Source: Actinobacillus sp. (lineage in GTDB: Bacteria > Pseudomonadota > Gammaproteobacteria > Enterobacterales > Pasteurellaceae). From it: a stretch of DNA of 64,000 bases. This document shows, piece by piece, positions 19,109-32,903 of the stretch; the stretch's first letter is position 1, and every line of letters starts with the position of its first letter. A model generated the notes under the pieces. That model had not been told where the DNA came from and made no database searches. It worked only from the letters and a program-made list of their open reading frames with translations. Position numbers and translations under genes: made by a program. The stretch lies in NCBI GenBank assembly GCA_020026115.1, contig JAHHQY010000001.1, forward strand, positions 1-64,000, given 5' to 3'.

Positions 19109-20857
19109 ATGCAAGATAAAGATCTCAGTACATTGCAAACCTTTAAACGTTTATGGCCAATTATTTCACCTTATAAATGGGGATTAGTTGCAGCAGGGAT
19201 TGCCTTAGTAGTCAATGCGTTAGCAGATGCAAGTTTAATTCAAATGTTAAAACCTTTATTAGACGACGGTTTTGGGAAAGCGGATACCGACTTTTTGCGC
19301 TTAATGGCGGTTGTGGTTGTGGTATTAATTTTTTTCCGAGGTTGCTCTAATTTTATTTCGACATATTGTTTAGCTTGGGTTTCGGGGAAAGTGGTTATGC
19401 AACTTCGCCGAAATTTATTTAAACATTTAATGTATTTACCTGTGAGCTTTTTTGATCAAAATGCCACGGGAAAATTGTTATCACGCATTACCTATGACAG
19501 CGAACAAGTGGCCAATTCGGCTTCAGGCGCATTGACGACCATTGTGCGTGAAACCGTTTATGTGTCCTCTTTATTGGTGGTGATGTTTTATACAAGTTGG
19601 CAACTTTCTTTAGTTCTGTTTTTAATTGCCCCTATTATTGCGGTTGTCATTACTATTGTTTCCAAAACCTTTCGTCGTTTAGGTAAAAATATGCAAAATT
19701 CCATGGGGCAATTAACCGCAACGGCAGAACAAATGTTAAAAGGTCATCGTGTGGTGCTTTCTTTTAGTGGGCAAAAAGTGGAAGAAAAACGCTTTAATCA
19801 TGTTAGTAATGATATGCGCCGTAAAGGAATGAAAGTGATGACAGCCGAGGCGATATCCGATCCCGTTGTGCAAATTATCGCGTCTTTTGCCTTAGCGGCT
19901 GTTTTATATTTAGCGACCATTCCGCAAATTATGACTCAGCATTTAACGGCGGGGGCTTTTACCGTTGTATTTTCTTCGATGTTAGCGATGATGCGTCCTT
20001 TAAAATCTCTCACTAATGTGAACGCTTCTTTCCAACGTGGTATGGCGGCTTGTCAAACTTTATTTGCCTTAATGGATTTAGAAACAGAGCGCGATAACGG
20101 CACTTATGAAAAAGAAGGCGCTGTTGGCGAGCTTGCTTTCAAACATGTGACTTTTACTTATAAAGGTAAAGAAACGCCGGCTTTACATGACATTAATTTT
20201 ACCGTACCAAAAGGGAAAACCGTTGCTTTGGTGGGACATTCAGGTTCAGGTAAATCGACGATTGCGAATTTAGTTACGCGTTTTTACGATTTAGAGGAAG
20301 GCCAAATCACCTTAGATGGCGTGGATGTGAAAGATTATAAATTGGAAAATTTACGCCAAAATTGTGCGGTGGTTTCTCAGCAAGTGCATTTATTTGATGA
20401 CACGATTGCCAATAACATTGCTTATGCTGCGGAAGATAAATATTCTCGCGCCGAAATTATTCAAGCGGCCAAAGCTGCGCACGCCATGGAATTTATTGAG
20501 AAATTAGAAAATGGTTTAGATACAGTTATTGGTGAAAATGGAATGAGTTTATCTGGCGGACAACGTCAGCGCTTAGCTATCGCCCGTGCTTTATTGCGTA
20601 ATTCACCAGTGTTAATTTTAGATGAGGCCACTTCTGCGTTGGATACCCAATCAGAACGTGCAATTCAAGCGGCCTTAGAAGAATTACAAAAAGAACGTAC
20701 GGTGCTGGTTATTGCTCATCGTCTTTCTACCATTGAAAAAGCCGATGAAATTTTGGTGATGGAACACGGACAAATTATCGAGCGTGGAACTCATCAAAAT
20801 TTATTAGCACTAAACGGACGCTACAAACAATTACATGATATGCAGTTTAATCAATAG
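19109..20857 (+). CDS. msbA: Lipid A export ABC transporter MsbA
   Basis: The 582-residue half-transporter has six membrane helices in the N-terminal half. Its ATPase domain carries Walker [10 protein letters not shown] near 376, signature [13 protein letters not shown] near 481, and Walker [13 protein letters not shown]. MsbA flips core-lipid A across the inner membrane. It starts 29 bases after comEC and is followed by lpxK, the conserved msbA-lpxK pair. A repeat copy encodes SRAEI between Walker A and the signature. Confidence 0.96.
   Translation: MQDKDLSTLQTFKRLWPIISPYKWGLVAAGIALVVNALADASLIQMLKPLLDDGFGKADTDFLRLMAVVVVVLIFFRGCSNFISTYCLAWVSGKVVMQLRRNLFKHLMYLPVSFFDQNATGKLLSRITYDSEQVANSASGALTTIVRETVYVSSLLVVMFYTSWQLSLVLFLIAPIIAVVITIVSKTFRRLGKNMQNSMGQLTATAEQMLKGHRVVLSFSGQKVEEKRFNHVSNDMRRKGMKVMTAEAISDPVVQIIASFALAAVLYLATIPQIMTQHLTAGAFTVVFSSMLAMMRPLKSLTNVNASFQRGMAACQTLFALMDLETERDNGTYEKEGAVGELAFKHVTFTYKGKETPALHDINFTVPKGKTVALVGHSGSGKSTIANLVTRFYDLEEGQITLDGVDVKDYKLENLRQNCAVVSQQVHLFDDTIANNIAYAAEDKYSRAEIIQAAKAAHAMEFIEKLENGLDTVIGENGMSLSGGQRQRLAIARALLRNSPVLILDEATSALDTQSERAIQAALEELQKERTVLVIAHRLSTIEKADEILVMEHGQIIERGTHQNLLALNGRYKQLHDMQFNQ
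20443..20458 (+). repeat. Uptake-signal-like repeat inside msbA
   Basis: CTCGCGCCGAAATTA, exact core, read as SRAEI. Confidence 0.6.
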
Positions 20858-20865
20858 GACGCCTT

Positions 20866-21873
20866 ATGGATTTTTGGTATCAGCGTAATGTTAAAGCGAG
20901 CTTAATCGCCTTATTATTATCGCCTTTTGCGCTAATTTTTTGGTTAATAAGTACCTTACGTCGTTTTAGTTTTAAATGGGGATGGCAAAAATCTTATCGT
21001 GCTAATGTGCCGGTGGTGATTGTGGGCAATTTATCGGTTGGTGGCAATGGAAAAACGCCGGTAACACTTTGGCTTGCAGAACAATTACAACAGCGCGGTT
21101 ATAAAGTCGGTATTATTTCACGCGGTTATGGCAGTGAATCCGCTTTCTATCCGCGCTTGGTCAAAGGGCAAGATAATCCTGTGGAAGTGGGCGATGAACC
21201 GCTTCTTATGGCGCAACGCTTACAAATTCCCGTTTGTATTGGCGCTCATCGTCAGCAAGCCATTGGCTTATTACAAAAACATCATCAAATAGATGTGATT
21301 TTAAGCGATGATGGTTTACAACATTACGCATTACAACGTGATATGGAAATCGTTGTTATGGATGCAAAACGTCAATTAGGAAATGGTTTCTTATTGCCAG
21401 CAGGCCCTTTGCGTGAAACGCCTGCACGTTTAAAAGAGGTGGATTTAATTATCAATAATGGTGCTAAAACGCCTTTTAGTTCAGTGGTGATGCAGTTAAA
21501 AGCGCAATATGCGGTCAATTTAGTCACGCAAGAAAAACGTCCTTTAGAGGATTTTGCCCAGAAAGAAGTTAATGCTTTTGCCGGAATTGGCAATCCTGCA
21601 CGCTTTTTTAATATGTTGGAAAAAGTAGGGATAAAAGTCATAGAAAAACAAGCCTTTGCAGATCATCAAAAGTTTGATGTTGCATCGTTACAGCATTTTT
21701 CTTTTCAATGTCCTCTTTTTATGACAGAAAAAGATGCCGTAAAATGTCGCGCTTGGGCGAAAGAAAATATGTGGTTTGTTCCAGTAGATGCGCAAATTCC
21801 TGCCGAGCAAGTGGCATTATTTTTTCAACAGTTAGAACAGAAAATTTTAGCTTATAAGGAGCAAAAAGCATGA
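20866..21873 (+). CDS. lpxK: Tetraacyldisaccharide 4'-kinase LpxK
   Basis: The 335-residue protein has an N-terminal membrane helix (residues 9-28) and a Walker A-type P-loop [14 protein letters not shown]. The [14 protein letters not shown] motif is characteristic of LpxK. It phosphorylates the 4' position of the lipid A precursor at the cytoplasmic face of the inner membrane. It follows msbA by 8 bases and overlaps kdsB by 4 bases (ATGA). Confidence 0.95.
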   Translation: MDFWYQRNVKASLIALLLSPFALIFWLISTLRRFSFKWGWQKSYRANVPVVIVGNLSVGGNGKTPVTLWLAEQLQQRGYKVGIISRGYGSESAFYPRLVKGQDNPVEVGDEPLLMAQRLQIPVCIGAHRQQAIGLLQKHHQIDVILSDDGLQHYALQRDMEIVVMDAKRQLGNGFLLPAGPLRETPARLKEVDLIINNGAKTPFSSVVMQLKAQYAVNLVTQEKRPLEDFAQKEVNAFAGIGNPARFFNMLEKVGIKVIEKQAFADHQKFDVASLQHFSFQCPLFMTEKDAVKCRAWAKENMWFVPVDAQIPAEQVALFFQQLEQKILAYKEQKA

Positions 21874-22637
21874 ATTTTACCGTCATTATTCCCGCCCGTT
21901 ATGCCTCAAGTCGTTTACCTGGAAAACCTTTATTAGATATCGCAGGTAAACCGATGATTTATCACACTTGGAAACAAGCGCAAAAAGCGGGTGCTGAGCG
22001 CGTTATTGTGGCAACGGATAATGCCAAGATTGCCCAAGCGGTTGAGAATTTTGGCGGTGAAGTTTGTATGACCGCGGAAAAACACAATTCCGGCACAGAA
22101 CGTTTAATGGAAGTGGTGGAAAAATTACAGCTGTCACAAGATGAAATTATCGTTAACGTGCAAGGCGATGAACCGCTTATTCCCCCTGAAATTATTCGTC
22201 AAGTTGCGGAAAATTTAGCACAAAATACTGCGCCGATGGCAACCTTGGGCGTGAAAATTGAAGAGGAAGAAGAGCTGTTTAATCCCAACGTGGTGAAAGC
22301 GGTGGCCAATAAAGAAGGCTATGCGTTATATTTTTCGCGTGCGCCAATTCCATGGCAAAGAGATAATTTTGCTCTCGCGCCGAAAAAATTTCCGCTTGAA
22401 TGGCAAAATCAATATTTACGTCATATTGGTTTATATGCTTATCGCGCAGGCTTTATTCAACAATATGTGAGCTGGCTTCCAAGTCCATTAGAGCAAATGG
22501 AAAGTTTAGAGCAGTTGCGAGTTTTATGGTATGGGGAAAAAATTCATATTGCGCGTGCGCTAAAAACACCAGCAGTTGGGGTGGATACGGCGGAAGATTT
22601 AGCGAAAGTTCGCGCAATTTTAGAAAAGACTCATTAA
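21870..22637 (+). CDS. kdsB: CMP-Kdo synthetase KdsB
   Basis: The 255-residue cytidylyltransferase starts [19 protein letters not shown], the nucleotide-binding motif. It includes [14 protein letters not shown] and the catalytic region [14 protein letters not shown]. It activates Kdo with CTP for transfer to lipid A. Last gene of the comEC-msbA-lpxK-kdsB run, ending at the repeat hairpin. A repeat copy encodes ALAPKK at the middle. Confidence 0.96.
   Translation: MNFTVIIPARYASSRLPGKPLLDIAGKPMIYHTWKQAQKAGAERVIVATDNAKIAQAVENFGGEVCMTAEKHNSGTERLMEVVEKLQLSQDEIIVNVQGDEPLIPPEIIRQVAENLAQNTAPMATLGVKIEEEEELFNPNVVKAVANKEGYALYFSRAPIPWQRDNFALAPKKFPLEWQNQYLRHIGLYAYRAGFIQQYVSWLPSPLEQMESLEQLRVLWYGEKIHIARALKTPAVGVDTAEDLAKVRAILEKTH
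22373..22390 (+). repeat. Uptake-signal-like repeat inside kdsB
   Basis: CTCGCGCCGAAAAAATTT, exact core, read as LAPKKF. Confidence 0.65.
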
Positions 22638-22647
22638 GGAAAAAACA

Positions 22648-22687
22648 TCTCGCGCCGAAAAAAGGGAGAAAATTTTCGGCGCGAGTG
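22648..22687. repeat. Inverted pair of uptake-signal-like repeats between kdsB and greB
   Basis: CTCGCGCCGAAAA and TTTTCGGCGCGAG form a perfect 13-bp stem around a short purine-rich loop, located exactly between convergent kdsB and greB. No other terminator is seen here, so it probably terminates both. Confidence 0.82.
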
Positions 22688-22689
22688 GT

Positions 22690-23166
22690 TTATTTCTCGT
22701 ACCAAATTTTATTGATAAACCAACTGCGCAAACCATTTGGCGTTTGCACCTTAATTTCATCATCAACGCTTTTGCCGATTAATGCCCGCGCGACGGGGCT
22801 ATCAATAGAAATCCAATGTTGCGCAGGGTTAAATTCATCGCCCCCGACAATACGGTAATTTTGCTCTTGTCCTTCTTCATCTTCCAAAGTAACCCAAGCA
22901 CCGAAAAAAACTTTGCCTTCTTGTTTCGGGTGATAATCCACAATTTGCAAGGCTTCTAAGCGTTTTGTTAAAAAGCGCACGCGACGATCAATTTCACGTA
23001 AACGGCGTTTACCGTAAATATATTCAGCATTTTCACTGCGGTCACCTTGCGCTGCTGCCTCTGAAACGGAACGGGTAATTTTAGGACGTTCTTCTTTCCA
23101 TAAAAATTTTAATTCACGATCTAAGGTTTCGTAACCTTGACGCGTAATGTAATTTGATTTTGCCAT
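22690..23166 (-). CDS. greB: Transcript cleavage factor GreB
   Basis: The start MAKSNYITRQGYETL at 23166 gives 158 residues, identical to E. coli GreB length. The N-terminal coiled coil includes GDRSENAEYIYGKRRLREIDRR, with the Asp and Glu at the tip that reach the RNA polymerase active site. The basic tip and KRRL distinguish GreB from GreA. It rescues backtracked polymerase. It is divergent from tex, as in E. coli. Confidence 0.95.
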   Translation of the reverse strand: MAKSNYITRQGYETLDRELKFLWKEERPKITRSVSEAAAQGDRSENAEYIYGKRRLREIDRRVRFLTKRLEALQIVDYHPKQEGKVFFGAWVTLEDEEGQEQNYRIVGGDEFNPAQHWISIDSPVARALIGKSVDDEIKVQTPNGLRSWFINKIWYEK

Positions 23167-23268
23167 AAGGGATTTTGCTTTAATTGAAAAAGAAAATAAT
23201 GATACCATAGCCCAAGCCCTTGGCGCGGAGCCTAGGGTATTTTTTTAGCCAAAAGGAAGAAGAACATT

Positions 23269-25566
23269 ATGCAAAATCAAGCTATTTCTCAAATTATTGC
23301 TACCGAGCTTAAGGTTTCGGCAGTGCAGATTCTCGCCGCTATGCAATTATTAGACCAAGGCAACACCATTCCTTTTATTGCGCGCTATCGCAAAGAAGTG
23401 ACAGGCGGTTTAGATGATACCCAATTACGACATTTTGAAACGCGTTTAATTTATTTGCGCGAGTTAGAAGAACGTCGTCAAAGCATTTTAAAAGCGATTG
23501 CGGAGCAAGGAAAACTCAATGCAGAATTAGAGGCAAAGATTCTTGCCACGCAAAGTAAAAATGAATTAGAAGACTTATATTTACCTTATAAACCTAAACG
23601 TCGTACCAAAGGGCAAATCGCCATTGAAAATGGCTTAATGCCTTTAGCGGAATTATTATGGCAAGATCCAAAAAAAGACCCAGAACAGGAAGCGGAAAAA
23701 TTCGTTGATGGAGAAAAGGTTCTTAACAGCAAAACGGCCCTTGATGGCGCGCGCTATATTTTAATGGAACAGTTTGCACAAGATGCAAGTTTAATTGGGA
23801 AATTACGCCATTATTTGAAACAACATGCGGTTTTAGAAGCAAAAGTTATTGCGGGTGAAGAAGAAAAAGGCGTGAAGTTTCAAGATTATTTTGCTCATCA
23901 AGAAGCTTGGAAAAATGTGCCATCGCACCGCGCATTAGCGATGTTGCGCGGACGTAATGAAGGGGTGCTAGCGTTAAGTTTAAAAGAAGCAGAGCAATTA
24001 GAAGAGCATTTACATAAAAGCCATTGCGAAGAAATCATCCGTCAGCATTTAGGCGTCATTTTTGCGGGTAAACCGGCGGATAAATGGCGAGAACAGGTGA
24101 TAAGTTGGACATGGAAAATTAAGCTTTCTTTACATTTAGAAACAGAATTAATGGGCGAATTACGCGAAAAAGCAGAAAATGAAGCCATTGATGTCTTTGC
24201 TAAAAATTTAAAAGCGTTATTAATGGCCGCGCCAGCGGGTGCGAAAAATACCATTGGTTTAGACCCAGGTTTACGAACAGGGGTTAAAGTTGCGGTGGTG
24301 GATAATACGGGGAAAGTGTTAGCCACAGAAACTATTTATCCACATACGGGACAAGAAAATCGCGCAACACAAGTTTTAGCCGGTTTAATCCAACAATTTA
24401 ATGCGCAGTTAATCGCGATTGGTAACGGTACGGCATCACGAGAAACGGAACGTTTTACCAAAGATGTCATAAAAAATCTTACGCAAAAGCCACAAATTGT
24501 CGTAGTGAGCGAAGCGGGCGCTTCGGTTTATTCAGCCTCAGAATTAGCGGCCCAAGAATTTCCAAATTTAGATGTATCACTGCGAGGGGCGGTATCTATT
24601 GCGCGCCGTTTGCAAGACCCATTAGCAGAATTAGTGAAAATTGAACCTAAAGCCATTGGTGTTGGGCAATATCAACATGATGTGAATCAAAGCCAATTAG
24701 CTCGTAAATTAGATGCCGTAGTGGAAGATTGTGTTAATGCAGTCGGCGTCGATTTAAATACGGCCTCAGTGCAGTTATTAGCGCGCGTTGCGGGTATGAC
24801 AAAAACCTTAGCGCAAAATATTGTGGCCTATCGTGATGAGCACGGTCGTTTTGAAGATCGTAACCAACTTAAGAAAGTAACTCGATTGGGGGCAAAAGCC
24901 TTTGAACAATGCGCGGGATTTATGCGTATTGCGAACGGTAAAAACCCACTTGACGCATCAGGCGTGCATCCCGAGGCTTATCCTGTGGTAGAAAAAATTT
25001 TACAAGTTTGTCAACAATCAATACTTGACATTATGGGAAATATAGGTAAATTCAAAGAACTTGATGTAAAACAGTTCACAGATGATCAATTCGGATTACC
25101 CACCGTTCAAGATATTTTCAAAGAACTAGCAAAGCCAGGACGCGATCCTCGCGGTGAATTTAAAACCGCAACATTCAAGGATGGTGTTGATGAGCTTTCT
25201 GATCTTGAAATTGGCATGCAACTAGAAGGTACCGTAACCAATGTAACGAACTTTGGTGCATTTGTGGATATTGGTGTTCATCAAGACGGCTTAGTGCATA
25301 TTTCAGCCTTAGCCGATAAGTTTGTGGAAGATCCACATCAAGTGGTAAAAACCGGTGATATTGTAAAAGTAAAAGTACTTGAAGTGGATATTAATCGTAA
25401 ACGCATTGCCCTAACGATGCGCTTAAATGACAAATCTCACCCTCAAAGTACACGCCGTTCCACTCAAGCGACGAACGTAGATACGTCACGTCGTGCACAA
25501 CATCACAATGCGAATCACGCTATGGGCAACGCCTTTGCGGACGCATTGAAGTATTGGAAAAAATAA
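23269..25566 (+). CDS. tex: Tex family RNA-binding transcription accessory protein
   Basis: The 765-residue protein has the Tex order: N-terminal helical domain, YqgF/RNase H-like domain ([18 protein letters not shown] near 325), helix-hairpin-helix repeats near 500-560, and an S1 domain near 650-722 ([21 protein letters not shown]). Tex (YhgF) binds RNA and was first linked to toxin expression in Bordetella. It is divergent from greB and followed by brnQ after 13 bases. Confidence 0.94.
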   Translation: MQNQAISQIIATELKVSAVQILAAMQLLDQGNTIPFIARYRKEVTGGLDDTQLRHFETRLIYLRELEERRQSILKAIAEQGKLNAELEAKILATQSKNELEDLYLPYKPKRRTKGQIAIENGLMPLAELLWQDPKKDPEQEAEKFVDGEKVLNSKTALDGARYILMEQFAQDASLIGKLRHYLKQHAVLEAKVIAGEEEKGVKFQDYFAHQEAWKNVPSHRALAMLRGRNEGVLALSLKEAEQLEEHLHKSHCEEIIRQHLGVIFAGKPADKWREQVISWTWKIKLSLHLETELMGELREKAENEAIDVFAKNLKALLMAAPAGAKNTIGLDPGLRTGVKVAVVDNTGKVLATETIYPHTGQENRATQVLAGLIQQFNAQLIAIGNGTASRETERFTKDVIKNLTQKPQIVVVSEAGASVYSASELAAQEFPNLDVSLRGAVSIARRLQDPLAELVKIEPKAIGVGQYQHDVNQSQLARKLDAVVEDCVNAVGVDLNTASVQLLARVAGMTKTLAQNIVAYRDEHGRFEDRNQLKKVTRLGAKAFEQCAGFMRIANGKNPLDASGVHPEAYPVVEKILQVCQQSILDIMGNIGKFKELDVKQFTDDQFGLPTVQDIFKELAKPGRDPRGEFKTATFKDGVDELSDLEIGMQLEGTVTNVTNFGAFVDIGVHQDGLVHISALADKFVEDPHQVVKTGDIVKVKVLEVDINRKRIALTMRLNDKSHPQSTRRSTQATNVDTSRRAQHHNANHAMGNAFADALKYWKK

Positions 25567-25579
25567 TTAAGGTATTTCT

Positions 25580-26884
25580 ATGAATAAGAACGTTTTCGTT
25601 GTTGGGTTTATGCTCTTCGCCATCTTTTTTGGTGCAGGCAATTTGATCTTCCCTCCTAAACTTGGGGCGGAAGTTGGTTTAGATTTTTGGCCAGCCATCT
25701 TTGGTTTCGTCATTACAGGCGTGGGCTTACCGTTACTCGGTATTGTTGTCGCTGTTTTTTATAAAGGCGGTTATAAAGATGCCTTAAAACAAGTGCATCC
25801 ATGGTTTGCATTAGCCTATTTAATTGGTATTTACTTATCTATTGGTCCGTTCTTTGGTGGTCCTAGAACTGCGGCAACCGCATATGAAATTGCAGCCGTG
25901 CCATTTTTAGGTGAAGCGAGTGATTTATCACTATTTATTTTCTGCTCAATTTATTTTGCAATTGCTTTATGGCTTAGCTTAAATCCAAACAAACTCGTTG
26001 ATCGAATTGGTTCTGTGTTAACGCCTTTATTGTTAGTTTCACTTATTGCGTTAATTGTAAAATCATTTATGTTATTAAATGGTGAACCTTCAGTAGCGGT
26101 GGAAAAACCAATTAGTGATCCACTTTTCACAGGGATTTTAGAAGGTTACTTTACACTTGATGCTTTAGCTTCTGTTGCCTTTGCGGTATTAGTCATTAAT
26201 GCAATTAAAGGGAAAGAAACGCCAGCTAGTTCATTACAAAAACAAACAATTTACGCAGGTATCATTGCCGCAGTTGCATTAGCACTTATTTATGTTTCTT
26301 TAGGTTGGATTGGTAACCATTTAACTTTAGAACATAATGCAGACCAAAACTTAGGTACACAAATTTTAAATGCGGCTGCAACACTTTCTTTCGGCGAATT
26401 AGGTCGAATGATGTTAGGCTTAATCGTAACATTAGCTTGTTTAACAACAACCGTAGGTCTTGCAACTTCTGTAAGTGAATACTTTAACGAAATTTACCCA
26501 CGTATTTCCTATAAAACTTACGTTGTTATCTTTACAGTAGTGAGTTTTGGTGTGGCGAATGTAGGTTTAAATGCGGTAATTAGTAAATCTGTATCAGTAT
26601 TATTAATCTTGTACCCAATTTCCATCACAATGATTTTAATGCTTTTAGTGAATTTATTCTTCCGTTTACCAATTGTTTGCTTCCGTTTTGCTTTAGGTTT
26701 AATTACGGTAGAGTCAATCATCTCAGTTTTAGGTAAAGGTTATATGGATGACATTTTGAATCAATTCCCATTAAAAGAATACTCAATGGAATGGGTTCCT
26801 GTAATGTTAATTGGTATCGCGTTAGGTTACGCATGGCGTATGGTTCGCGCTCCAAAAATCCAACAACATATTGAAAAAGCTTAA
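25580..26884 (+). CDS. brnQ: Branched-chain amino acid:cation symporter BrnQ
   Basis: The 434-residue protein has about 12 membrane helices and the family start FVVGFMLFAIFFGAGNLIFPP. BrnQ/LivII carriers import leucine, isoleucine and valine with Na+ or H+. It begins 13 bases after tex, so the two may be co-transcribed. A perfect hairpin terminator follows. Confidence 0.93.
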   Translation: MNKNVFVVGFMLFAIFFGAGNLIFPPKLGAEVGLDFWPAIFGFVITGVGLPLLGIVVAVFYKGGYKDALKQVHPWFALAYLIGIYLSIGPFFGGPRTAATAYEIAAVPFLGEASDLSLFIFCSIYFAIALWLSLNPNKLVDRIGSVLTPLLLVSLIALIVKSFMLLNGEPSVAVEKPISDPLFTGILEGYFTLDALASVAFAVLVINAIKGKETPASSLQKQTIYAGIIAAVALALIYVSLGWIGNHLTLEHNADQNLGTQILNAAATLSFGELGRMMLGLIVTLACLTTTVGLATSVSEYFNEIYPRISYKTYVVIFTVVSFGVANVGLNAVISKSVSVLLILYPISITMILMLLVNLFFRLPIVCFRFALGLITVESIISVLGKGYMDDILNQFPLKEYSMEWVPVMLIGIALGYAWRMVRAPKIQQHIEKA

Positions 26885-26894
26885 ATAAGCTGAT

Positions 26895-26925
26895 AAAAAA
26901 CCGCTGAATTTTCAGCGGTTTTTTT
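26895..26925. terminator. Bidirectional terminator between brnQ and tadA
   Basis: A stem CCGCTGAA/TTCAGCGG (26901-26908 with 26911-26918) with A and T runs on either side, between convergent genes. Confidence 0.88.
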
Positions 26926-26935
26926 ATTTAAAAAT

Positions 26936-28322
<1,387 letters not shown>

Positions 28323-28334
28323 AGTTCTTCCTTA

Positions 28335-29171
28335 TTATTTTTCTGCGTTTTTCGTTAAGACAGGGTCAAGTCCCATTTTATCTACGTTTTTATACACATA
28401 GATCATCATACAAAGCCCAAGTAACATCATTGGGGTGGATAGAATTTGTCCCATGGAAATATGATGGCCAAAATACAAACCTAATTGTGGGTCTGGTTCG
28501 CGGAAAAACTCTACGATAAAGCGGAATAAACCGTAAAAAATTAAGAATAAACTGGCCACCGATCCGGTTGGGCGCGGTTTTCGAATAAACCAATTTAAAA
28601 TACAAAAAAGCACAAAACCTTCTAAAACGGCCTCGTAAAGTTGAGAAGGGTGGCGTGGTAAATAACCGCCAGAAGGGAATAAGACCGCCCAAGAGACATC
28701 GGTAACACGTCCCCAAAGTTCATCGTTAATGAAATTTCCTAAGCGACCGACCCCTAAACCGAAAGGAATTAAAGGCGCAACAAAATCAGCCGTTGCCCAA
28801 AAGCTACGTTTTTGAGCGCGCGAGCTTAAATACATCGCAACAATCACCCCAATTAGGCCACCATGAAAGGACATTCCGCCTTCCCATACTTTGAATAAAT
28901 ACAAAGGATTTTGTAGGAAATAATCCCATTGGTAAAAAAGCACATAGCCAATTCGGCCACCTAAAAAGACCCCAAGAAAACCGTAATACATTAAGTTTTC
29001 AACTTGTTCCGTTGTCCAAACGCCTTTTGAGCGTTTTGCTCGCGTTGTCGCTAGCCAATAGGCGAAGCAAAAGCCAATGAGGTACATAAAACCGTACCAA
29101 CGAAAAGAAAGCGGGCCTAAATGAAAAAGGACTGGGTCAATTTGTGGAAAAGACAAAAATGAAGATGACAT
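28335..29171 (-). CDS. lgt: Prolipoprotein diacylglyceryl transferase
   Basis: The 278-residue membrane protein has seven hydrophobic segments, the Lgt signature [14 protein letters not shown] and the conserved [10 protein letters not shown]. It attaches diacylglycerol to lipobox cysteines, for example in BamD, BamE and probably UshA in this window. The lgt-thyA pair is conserved from E. coli. Confidence 0.95.
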   Translation of the reverse strand: MSSSFLSFPQIDPVLFHLGPLSFRWYGFMYLIGFCFAYWLATTRAKRSKGVWTTEQVENLMYYGFLGVFLGGRIGYVLFYQWDYFLQNPLYLFKVWEGGMSFHGGLIGVIVAMYLSSRAQKRSFWATADFVAPLIPFGLGVGRLGNFINDELWGRVTDVSWAVLFPSGGYLPRHPSQLYEAVLEGFVLFCILNWFIRKPRPTGSVASLFLIFYGLFRFIVEFFREPDPQLGLYFGHHISMGQILSTPMMLLGLCMMIYVYKNVDKMGLDPVLTKNAEK

Positions 29172-29189
29172 AGATTTCCCTATCAGTAA

Positions 29190-29990
29190 TTATTTTAAAA
29201 ACATATCAATGGCGATCACAATTAAAAGGCAAGCAAAATAGCGTTTTAAGGTTGGAACGGGTAATTTTGCTACGGCTTTAGCCCCTAATTTTGCAGTAAA
29301 AAAAGAAGCTAAAGTAATGCCAATTACCGCCGGTAAATAAATGTAACCTAATGAATAATTTGGTAAATTTGGCACATTCCAACCATGTACGATATAACTT
29401 AAGGTACTGGCTAAACCTAAGGCCATAGAGCAAAAAGCTGAAGAGCCAATGGCTTTTTTAATAGAAACACCGCGAGAATTTAAAAAAGGTACGGTAAATC
29501 CGCCCCCGCCAATGCCCGCGGAACTTGCGGCCAAACCAATACCGACGCCACCTAAAATAGCCACCGCGGGGGTTAAAGGTTTATTTTGTTGCGCTTGTTT
29601 AATAGACATAAACATTTTCACGGCTAAATAGGTAATGAGTACGGCAAAAATTTTAATCGCAATATCGCGATCTAAGTGGCTTATGAAACTGCCTGCAATA
29701 TAAGCGGTAACCATTAAACTTGGCGCTAAGTATTTCAAGGCTTGCCAATCAATATTGCCTAATTTGTAATGTCGCTGAGTTGAGGCAAATGTAGTAATCA
29801 CGATGGTGGCAAAGGATGTGCCAAGCGTTACACTCATGAGCATTGAATCAGGTACGCCAAGGGTTGGCAGTAAATAAACCAACACAGGCACAATGACCAT
29901 TCCGCCCCCAATACCAAATAAACCGGCTAAAAAGCCCGACAAAGCACCAAGCAGTAAAAAGCCAACAAAAAAAGCCAAAAAACTAAACAT
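29190..29990 (-). CDS. TauE/SafE family membrane transporter
   Basis: The start [11 protein letters not shown] at 29990 is preceded by AGGAG and gives 266 residues. The family repeat is visible twice: [15 protein letters not shown] in the N-terminal half and [15 protein letters not shown] in the C-terminal half. There are about eight membrane helices. The family is linked to export or import of sulfur-containing or organic anions, but this member's substrate is unknown. Its start overlaps the end of rppH by 8 bases, so coupled translation is likely. Confidence 0.87.
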   Translation of the reverse strand: MFSFLAFFVGFLLLGALSGFLAGLFGIGGGMVIVPVLVYLLPTLGVPDSMLMSVTLGTSFATIVITTFASTQRHYKLGNIDWQALKYLAPSLMVTAYIAGSFISHLDRDIAIKIFAVLITYLAVKMFMSIKQAQQNKPLTPAVAILGGVGIGLAASSAGIGGGGFTVPFLNSRGVSIKKAIGSSAFCSMALGLASTLSYIVHGWNVPNLPNYSLGYIYLPAVIGITLASFFTAKLGAKAVAKLPVPTLKRYFACLLIVIAIDMFLK

Positions 29991-30573
29991 TTGCGGAATC
30001 TCCTTTGTAAATGCGATAAGGGCTTCGGCGCAATTTATGACTCGCACCGAATTTTTGGCTTGTTTTCGTTTCTTCTTTAGCACGATGAATCCAATGCTCT
30101 TGGTCGAACAGAATTTGCGCAAACTCTTTCATCGCTCGGCGATAAACATCGCGTTTAAAAGAAACGACTTGGCGCACGGGATACCAAAAACTTACCCAAC
30201 GCCAGCCATCAAACTCTGGGGTTTTTGTCGTTTGCATATCAATGCGTTTTTCATCGCCAACTAATTGCAATAAAAACCAACGCTGTTTTTGCCCAATGCA
30301 AACAGGTTTGCTGTCGTGGCGCATTAAGCGTTTGGGTAATTTATAGCGTAGCCAATATTTTGACACGTACAAAATTTTAACGTCTTGCGGTTTTAAACCC
30401 ACTTCTTCGTACAATTCGCGATACATCGCTTGTTCAGGGGTTTCTTGTTCGTTAATGCCCCCTTGCGGGAATTGCCAAGAATTTTGCCCATAACGTTTAG
30501 CCCATAAAACTTGCCGTTGTGCATTACAAATTACGATGCCCACATTCGGACGATAGCCGTCAAAATCTAGCAT
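29983..30573 (-). CDS. rppH: RNA pyrophosphohydrolase RppH
   Basis: The 196-residue Nudix hydrolase has the Nudix box at 38-60 ([20 protein letters not shown]). The flanking sequence [11 protein letters not shown] and [24 protein letters not shown] is typical of RppH. It removes pyrophosphate from 5'-triphosphorylated RNA and starts RNase E decay. First gene of rppH-tauE-lgt-thyA-tadA. Near the C-terminus, KFGASH is encoded by a repeat copy, in a tail that varies among homologues. Confidence 0.94.
   Translation of the reverse strand: MLDFDGYRPNVGIVICNAQRQVLWAKRYGQNSWQFPQGGINEQETPEQAMYRELYEEVGLKPQDVKILYVSKYWLRYKLPKRLMRHDSKPVCIGQKQRWFLLQLVGDEKRIDMQTTKTPEFDGWRWVSFWYPVRQVVSFKRDVYRRAMKEFAQILFDQEHWIHRAKEETKTSQKFGASHKLRRSPYRIYKGDSANV
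30040..30056 (+). repeat. Uptake-signal-like repeat inside rppH (one mismatch)
   Basis: ACTCGCACCGAATTTTT: the A run is shortened to AA, otherwise full match. Confidence 0.55.
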
Positions 30574-30585
30574 TTTTTGCCCCTT

Positions 30586-32745
30586 TTAATGTGTGTCTGA
30601 ACGCCAAGTGACTTGCCAACAATTATGAATTTTTGGATTACGCTCAAAATCTAATGGCAAGGTTTTTTTAGAAATTTCAACAGCTTCTAAACCTAAGTTG
30701 GCTAAAGCATCGAAATCCATTTTAAAGCCACGTTTATTATTTGAGAAAATAATCGTGCCGTTTGGACGCAAGATACGCGCTAAATGGGCAAAAACTTTGC
30801 CGTGATCGCGTTGAACATCCCAGCTATCTTCCATACGTTTAGAGTTGGAAAATGTTGGTGGGTCGATAAAAATTAAATCGAATTTTTGCTCGCATTTTTC
30901 TAGCCATTGCAAACAATCTGCTTGAATAATGCGATGTTTACGACCGGTTTGTACGTCGTTTAGAGCTAAATTTTGTTCTGCCCAATTTAAATAAGTGTGC
31001 GACATATCAACCGTCGTTGTTGATTTTGCGCCACCTAAAATAGCATGTACCGTGCCTGCGCCTGTGTAAGCAAAAAGATTTAAGAAATCTTTATTTTTTG
31101 CCATTTCACCTAACATTTTGCGTGTTTTGCGATGATCAAGGAAAAGCCCGGTATCTAAGTAATCCGTTAAATTTACCCATAATTTTGCGCCATATTCATT
31201 AACATAAAAATATTCGCCTTTGTGGGCTAATTTTTCATATTGATTGCTGCCTTTTTGCTTTTGACGGGTTTTTAAAATTAAATGATTGGTTTCAATTTCC
31301 ATCACAGCTAAAGTGGCGCTAATCGCATCGAGTAAGCGTTGACGCGCTTTATTCGCATCGACATTTTTTGGTGGCGCATATTCTTGAATTACGATTTGTT
31401 CGCCATAAACGTCCACCGCCAAGTTATATTCAGGTAAATCAGCATCATAAATGCGGTATGCTTCTAAGCCTTCTTTTTTTGCCCATTTTTCAATTTTTTT
31501 GCGATTTTTTTGCAAGCGATTAGCAAAGTCTGGCGCAACTTGTGAATTTTTTTCAAAAGTTAAAGGGCTGGTATCGTCCGCATTTTCCTGACGTAGGGCT
31601 GAAATTTGATAATTTTTTTGTACACAATCAAGCGGGCCATTTTTCGCTTTAAATTGGCGATGAGAACGCATACGAATGCAATCAAGTAAAGCAGGTTCGC
31701 TACTAAAAATAGAGGCTTGCCAGTGAGCAAACTCTTTTTTCAGTTTTTGCCCGAAAACAGAATAAAGTGCGATTAAAGCTGGGGTCGTGCCTAAACGTTC
31801 CCCATAAGGTGGGTTACAAATAACGGTACCTGTTTCGCTTAAACCTGCGCTCACAGCGGGATTTTTGAGCGCGGCAACATCACTTTGTTGCCAAGAAATT
31901 AACTCACCGACGCCGGCTAATTCAGCATTTTTTTTCGCTTTGGCAATCACTTGATGATCTAAATCCGCGCCGAAAAAATGGCATGAAAGGCTATGGACTT
32001 TATTTGCTTTTTCTACGGCAAGGGCTTTTTCTTGCGCCCAAGCTTGCGCGTTATGGCCTTTCCAATAATCAAAGCCCCATTGGCGACGATATAAATTTGG
32101 TGCAATATCCGCTTCCATTTGAGCCGCTTCAATTAACAAGGTGCCAGAACCACACATTGGGTCGACTAAAGGTGTGCCTTTTTGCCAACCTGAACGAAGA
32201 ACGATGGCGGCGGCTAAAGTTTCGCGTAAAGGGGCTTTCCCAGCGCCTGAACGATAACCGCGTAAATGTAAGGCTTCGCCACTTAAATCGAGGGATAAAA
32301 TAAAATCATCGCGGTTTAAATAAGCATGAATGCGGACATCAGGTTGGTTTTTATCTACGGTTGGACGGGCAAAACTATTACGTTCAAACCAGTCAACAAT
32401 CCCGTCTTTTACACGCATAGCGCCGTATTGAGTGTGACGAATTTCTTGGTTAGTACCGTTGAAATCCACAAAAAAAGTGCAACGAGAGTCAAAAATATCC
32501 TGCCATTTTTGGCTCACAACGGTGGAGTATAAATCTAAGTCACTGAAAATTTTAGTTTGGACTAAGGGTAATAAAATACGCGAACTTAGGCGTGACCAAA
32601 GGAGCGTACGGTAAAGAGTGGCATCATCGGCTTGATAATGTACGCCACCTTGCGCAACACGACATTCTTGTGCGCCAAGTTGGCTTAATTCGGTTTTTAA
32701 AAGTTCTTCAAATCCACGCGCTGTGGTAGCAAAAAGTTGTTTCAT
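30586..32745 (-). CDS. rlmL: Bifunctional 23S rRNA methyltransferase RlmKL
   Basis: The 719-residue protein has an N-terminal THUMP domain, a first methyltransferase domain with NPPYGERLG near residue 310, and a second methyltransferase domain with [11 protein letters not shown] near residue 635. The fused form makes m2G2445 and m7G2069 in 23S rRNA. It is transcribed alone upstream of rppH. A repeat copy with one mismatch encodes FFGAD. Confidence 0.95.
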   Translation of the reverse strand: MKQLFATTARGFEELLKTELSQLGAQECRVAQGGVHYQADDATLYRTLLWSRLSSRILLPLVQTKIFSDLDLYSTVVSQKWQDIFDSRCTFFVDFNGTNQEIRHTQYGAMRVKDGIVDWFERNSFARPTVDKNQPDVRIHAYLNRDDFILSLDLSGEALHLRGYRSGAGKAPLRETLAAAIVLRSGWQKGTPLVDPMCGSGTLLIEAAQMEADIAPNLYRRQWGFDYWKGHNAQAWAQEKALAVEKANKVHSLSCHFFGADLDHQVIAKAKKNAELAGVGELISWQQSDVAALKNPAVSAGLSETGTVICNPPYGERLGTTPALIALYSVFGQKLKKEFAHWQASIFSSEPALLDCIRMRSHRQFKAKNGPLDCVQKNYQISALRQENADDTSPLTFEKNSQVAPDFANRLQKNRKKIEKWAKKEGLEAYRIYDADLPEYNLAVDVYGEQIVIQEYAPPKNVDANKARQRLLDAISATLAVMEIETNHLILKTRQKQKGSNQYEKLAHKGEYFYVNEYGAKLWVNLTDYLDTGLFLDHRKTRKMLGEMAKNKDFLNLFAYTGAGTVHAILGGAKSTTTVDMSHTYLNWAEQNLALNDVQTGRKHRIIQADCLQWLEKCEQKFDLIFIDPPTFSNSKRMEDSWDVQRDHGKVFAHLARILRPNGTIIFSNNKRGFKMDFDALANLGLEAVEISKKTLPLDFERNPKIHNCWQVTWRSDTH
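31962..31978 (+). repeat. Uptake-signal-like repeat inside rlmL (one mismatch)
   Basis: CCGCGCCGAAAAAA: T of the core replaced by C. Confidence 0.4.
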
Positions 32746-32903
32746 AAATCATTTAGGTCTTTTGTCAAAAATTCGCTGGATTATAGCAGAGAACCGCCTT
32801 TCACAATAGAGGAAAGAGGGAAGATTTGGGAATTAACTCAGGCGATGGAAAATTCTTAAAACTAAGGCAGAGGTTGCGTTAAACCTAAGGCCTAGAAAAA
32901 TGA

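Noticed and set aside
29893..30264. Plus-strand proline/lysine-rich reading frame opposite tauE and rppH
   Set aside because: It is the antisense shadow of two well-supported genes.
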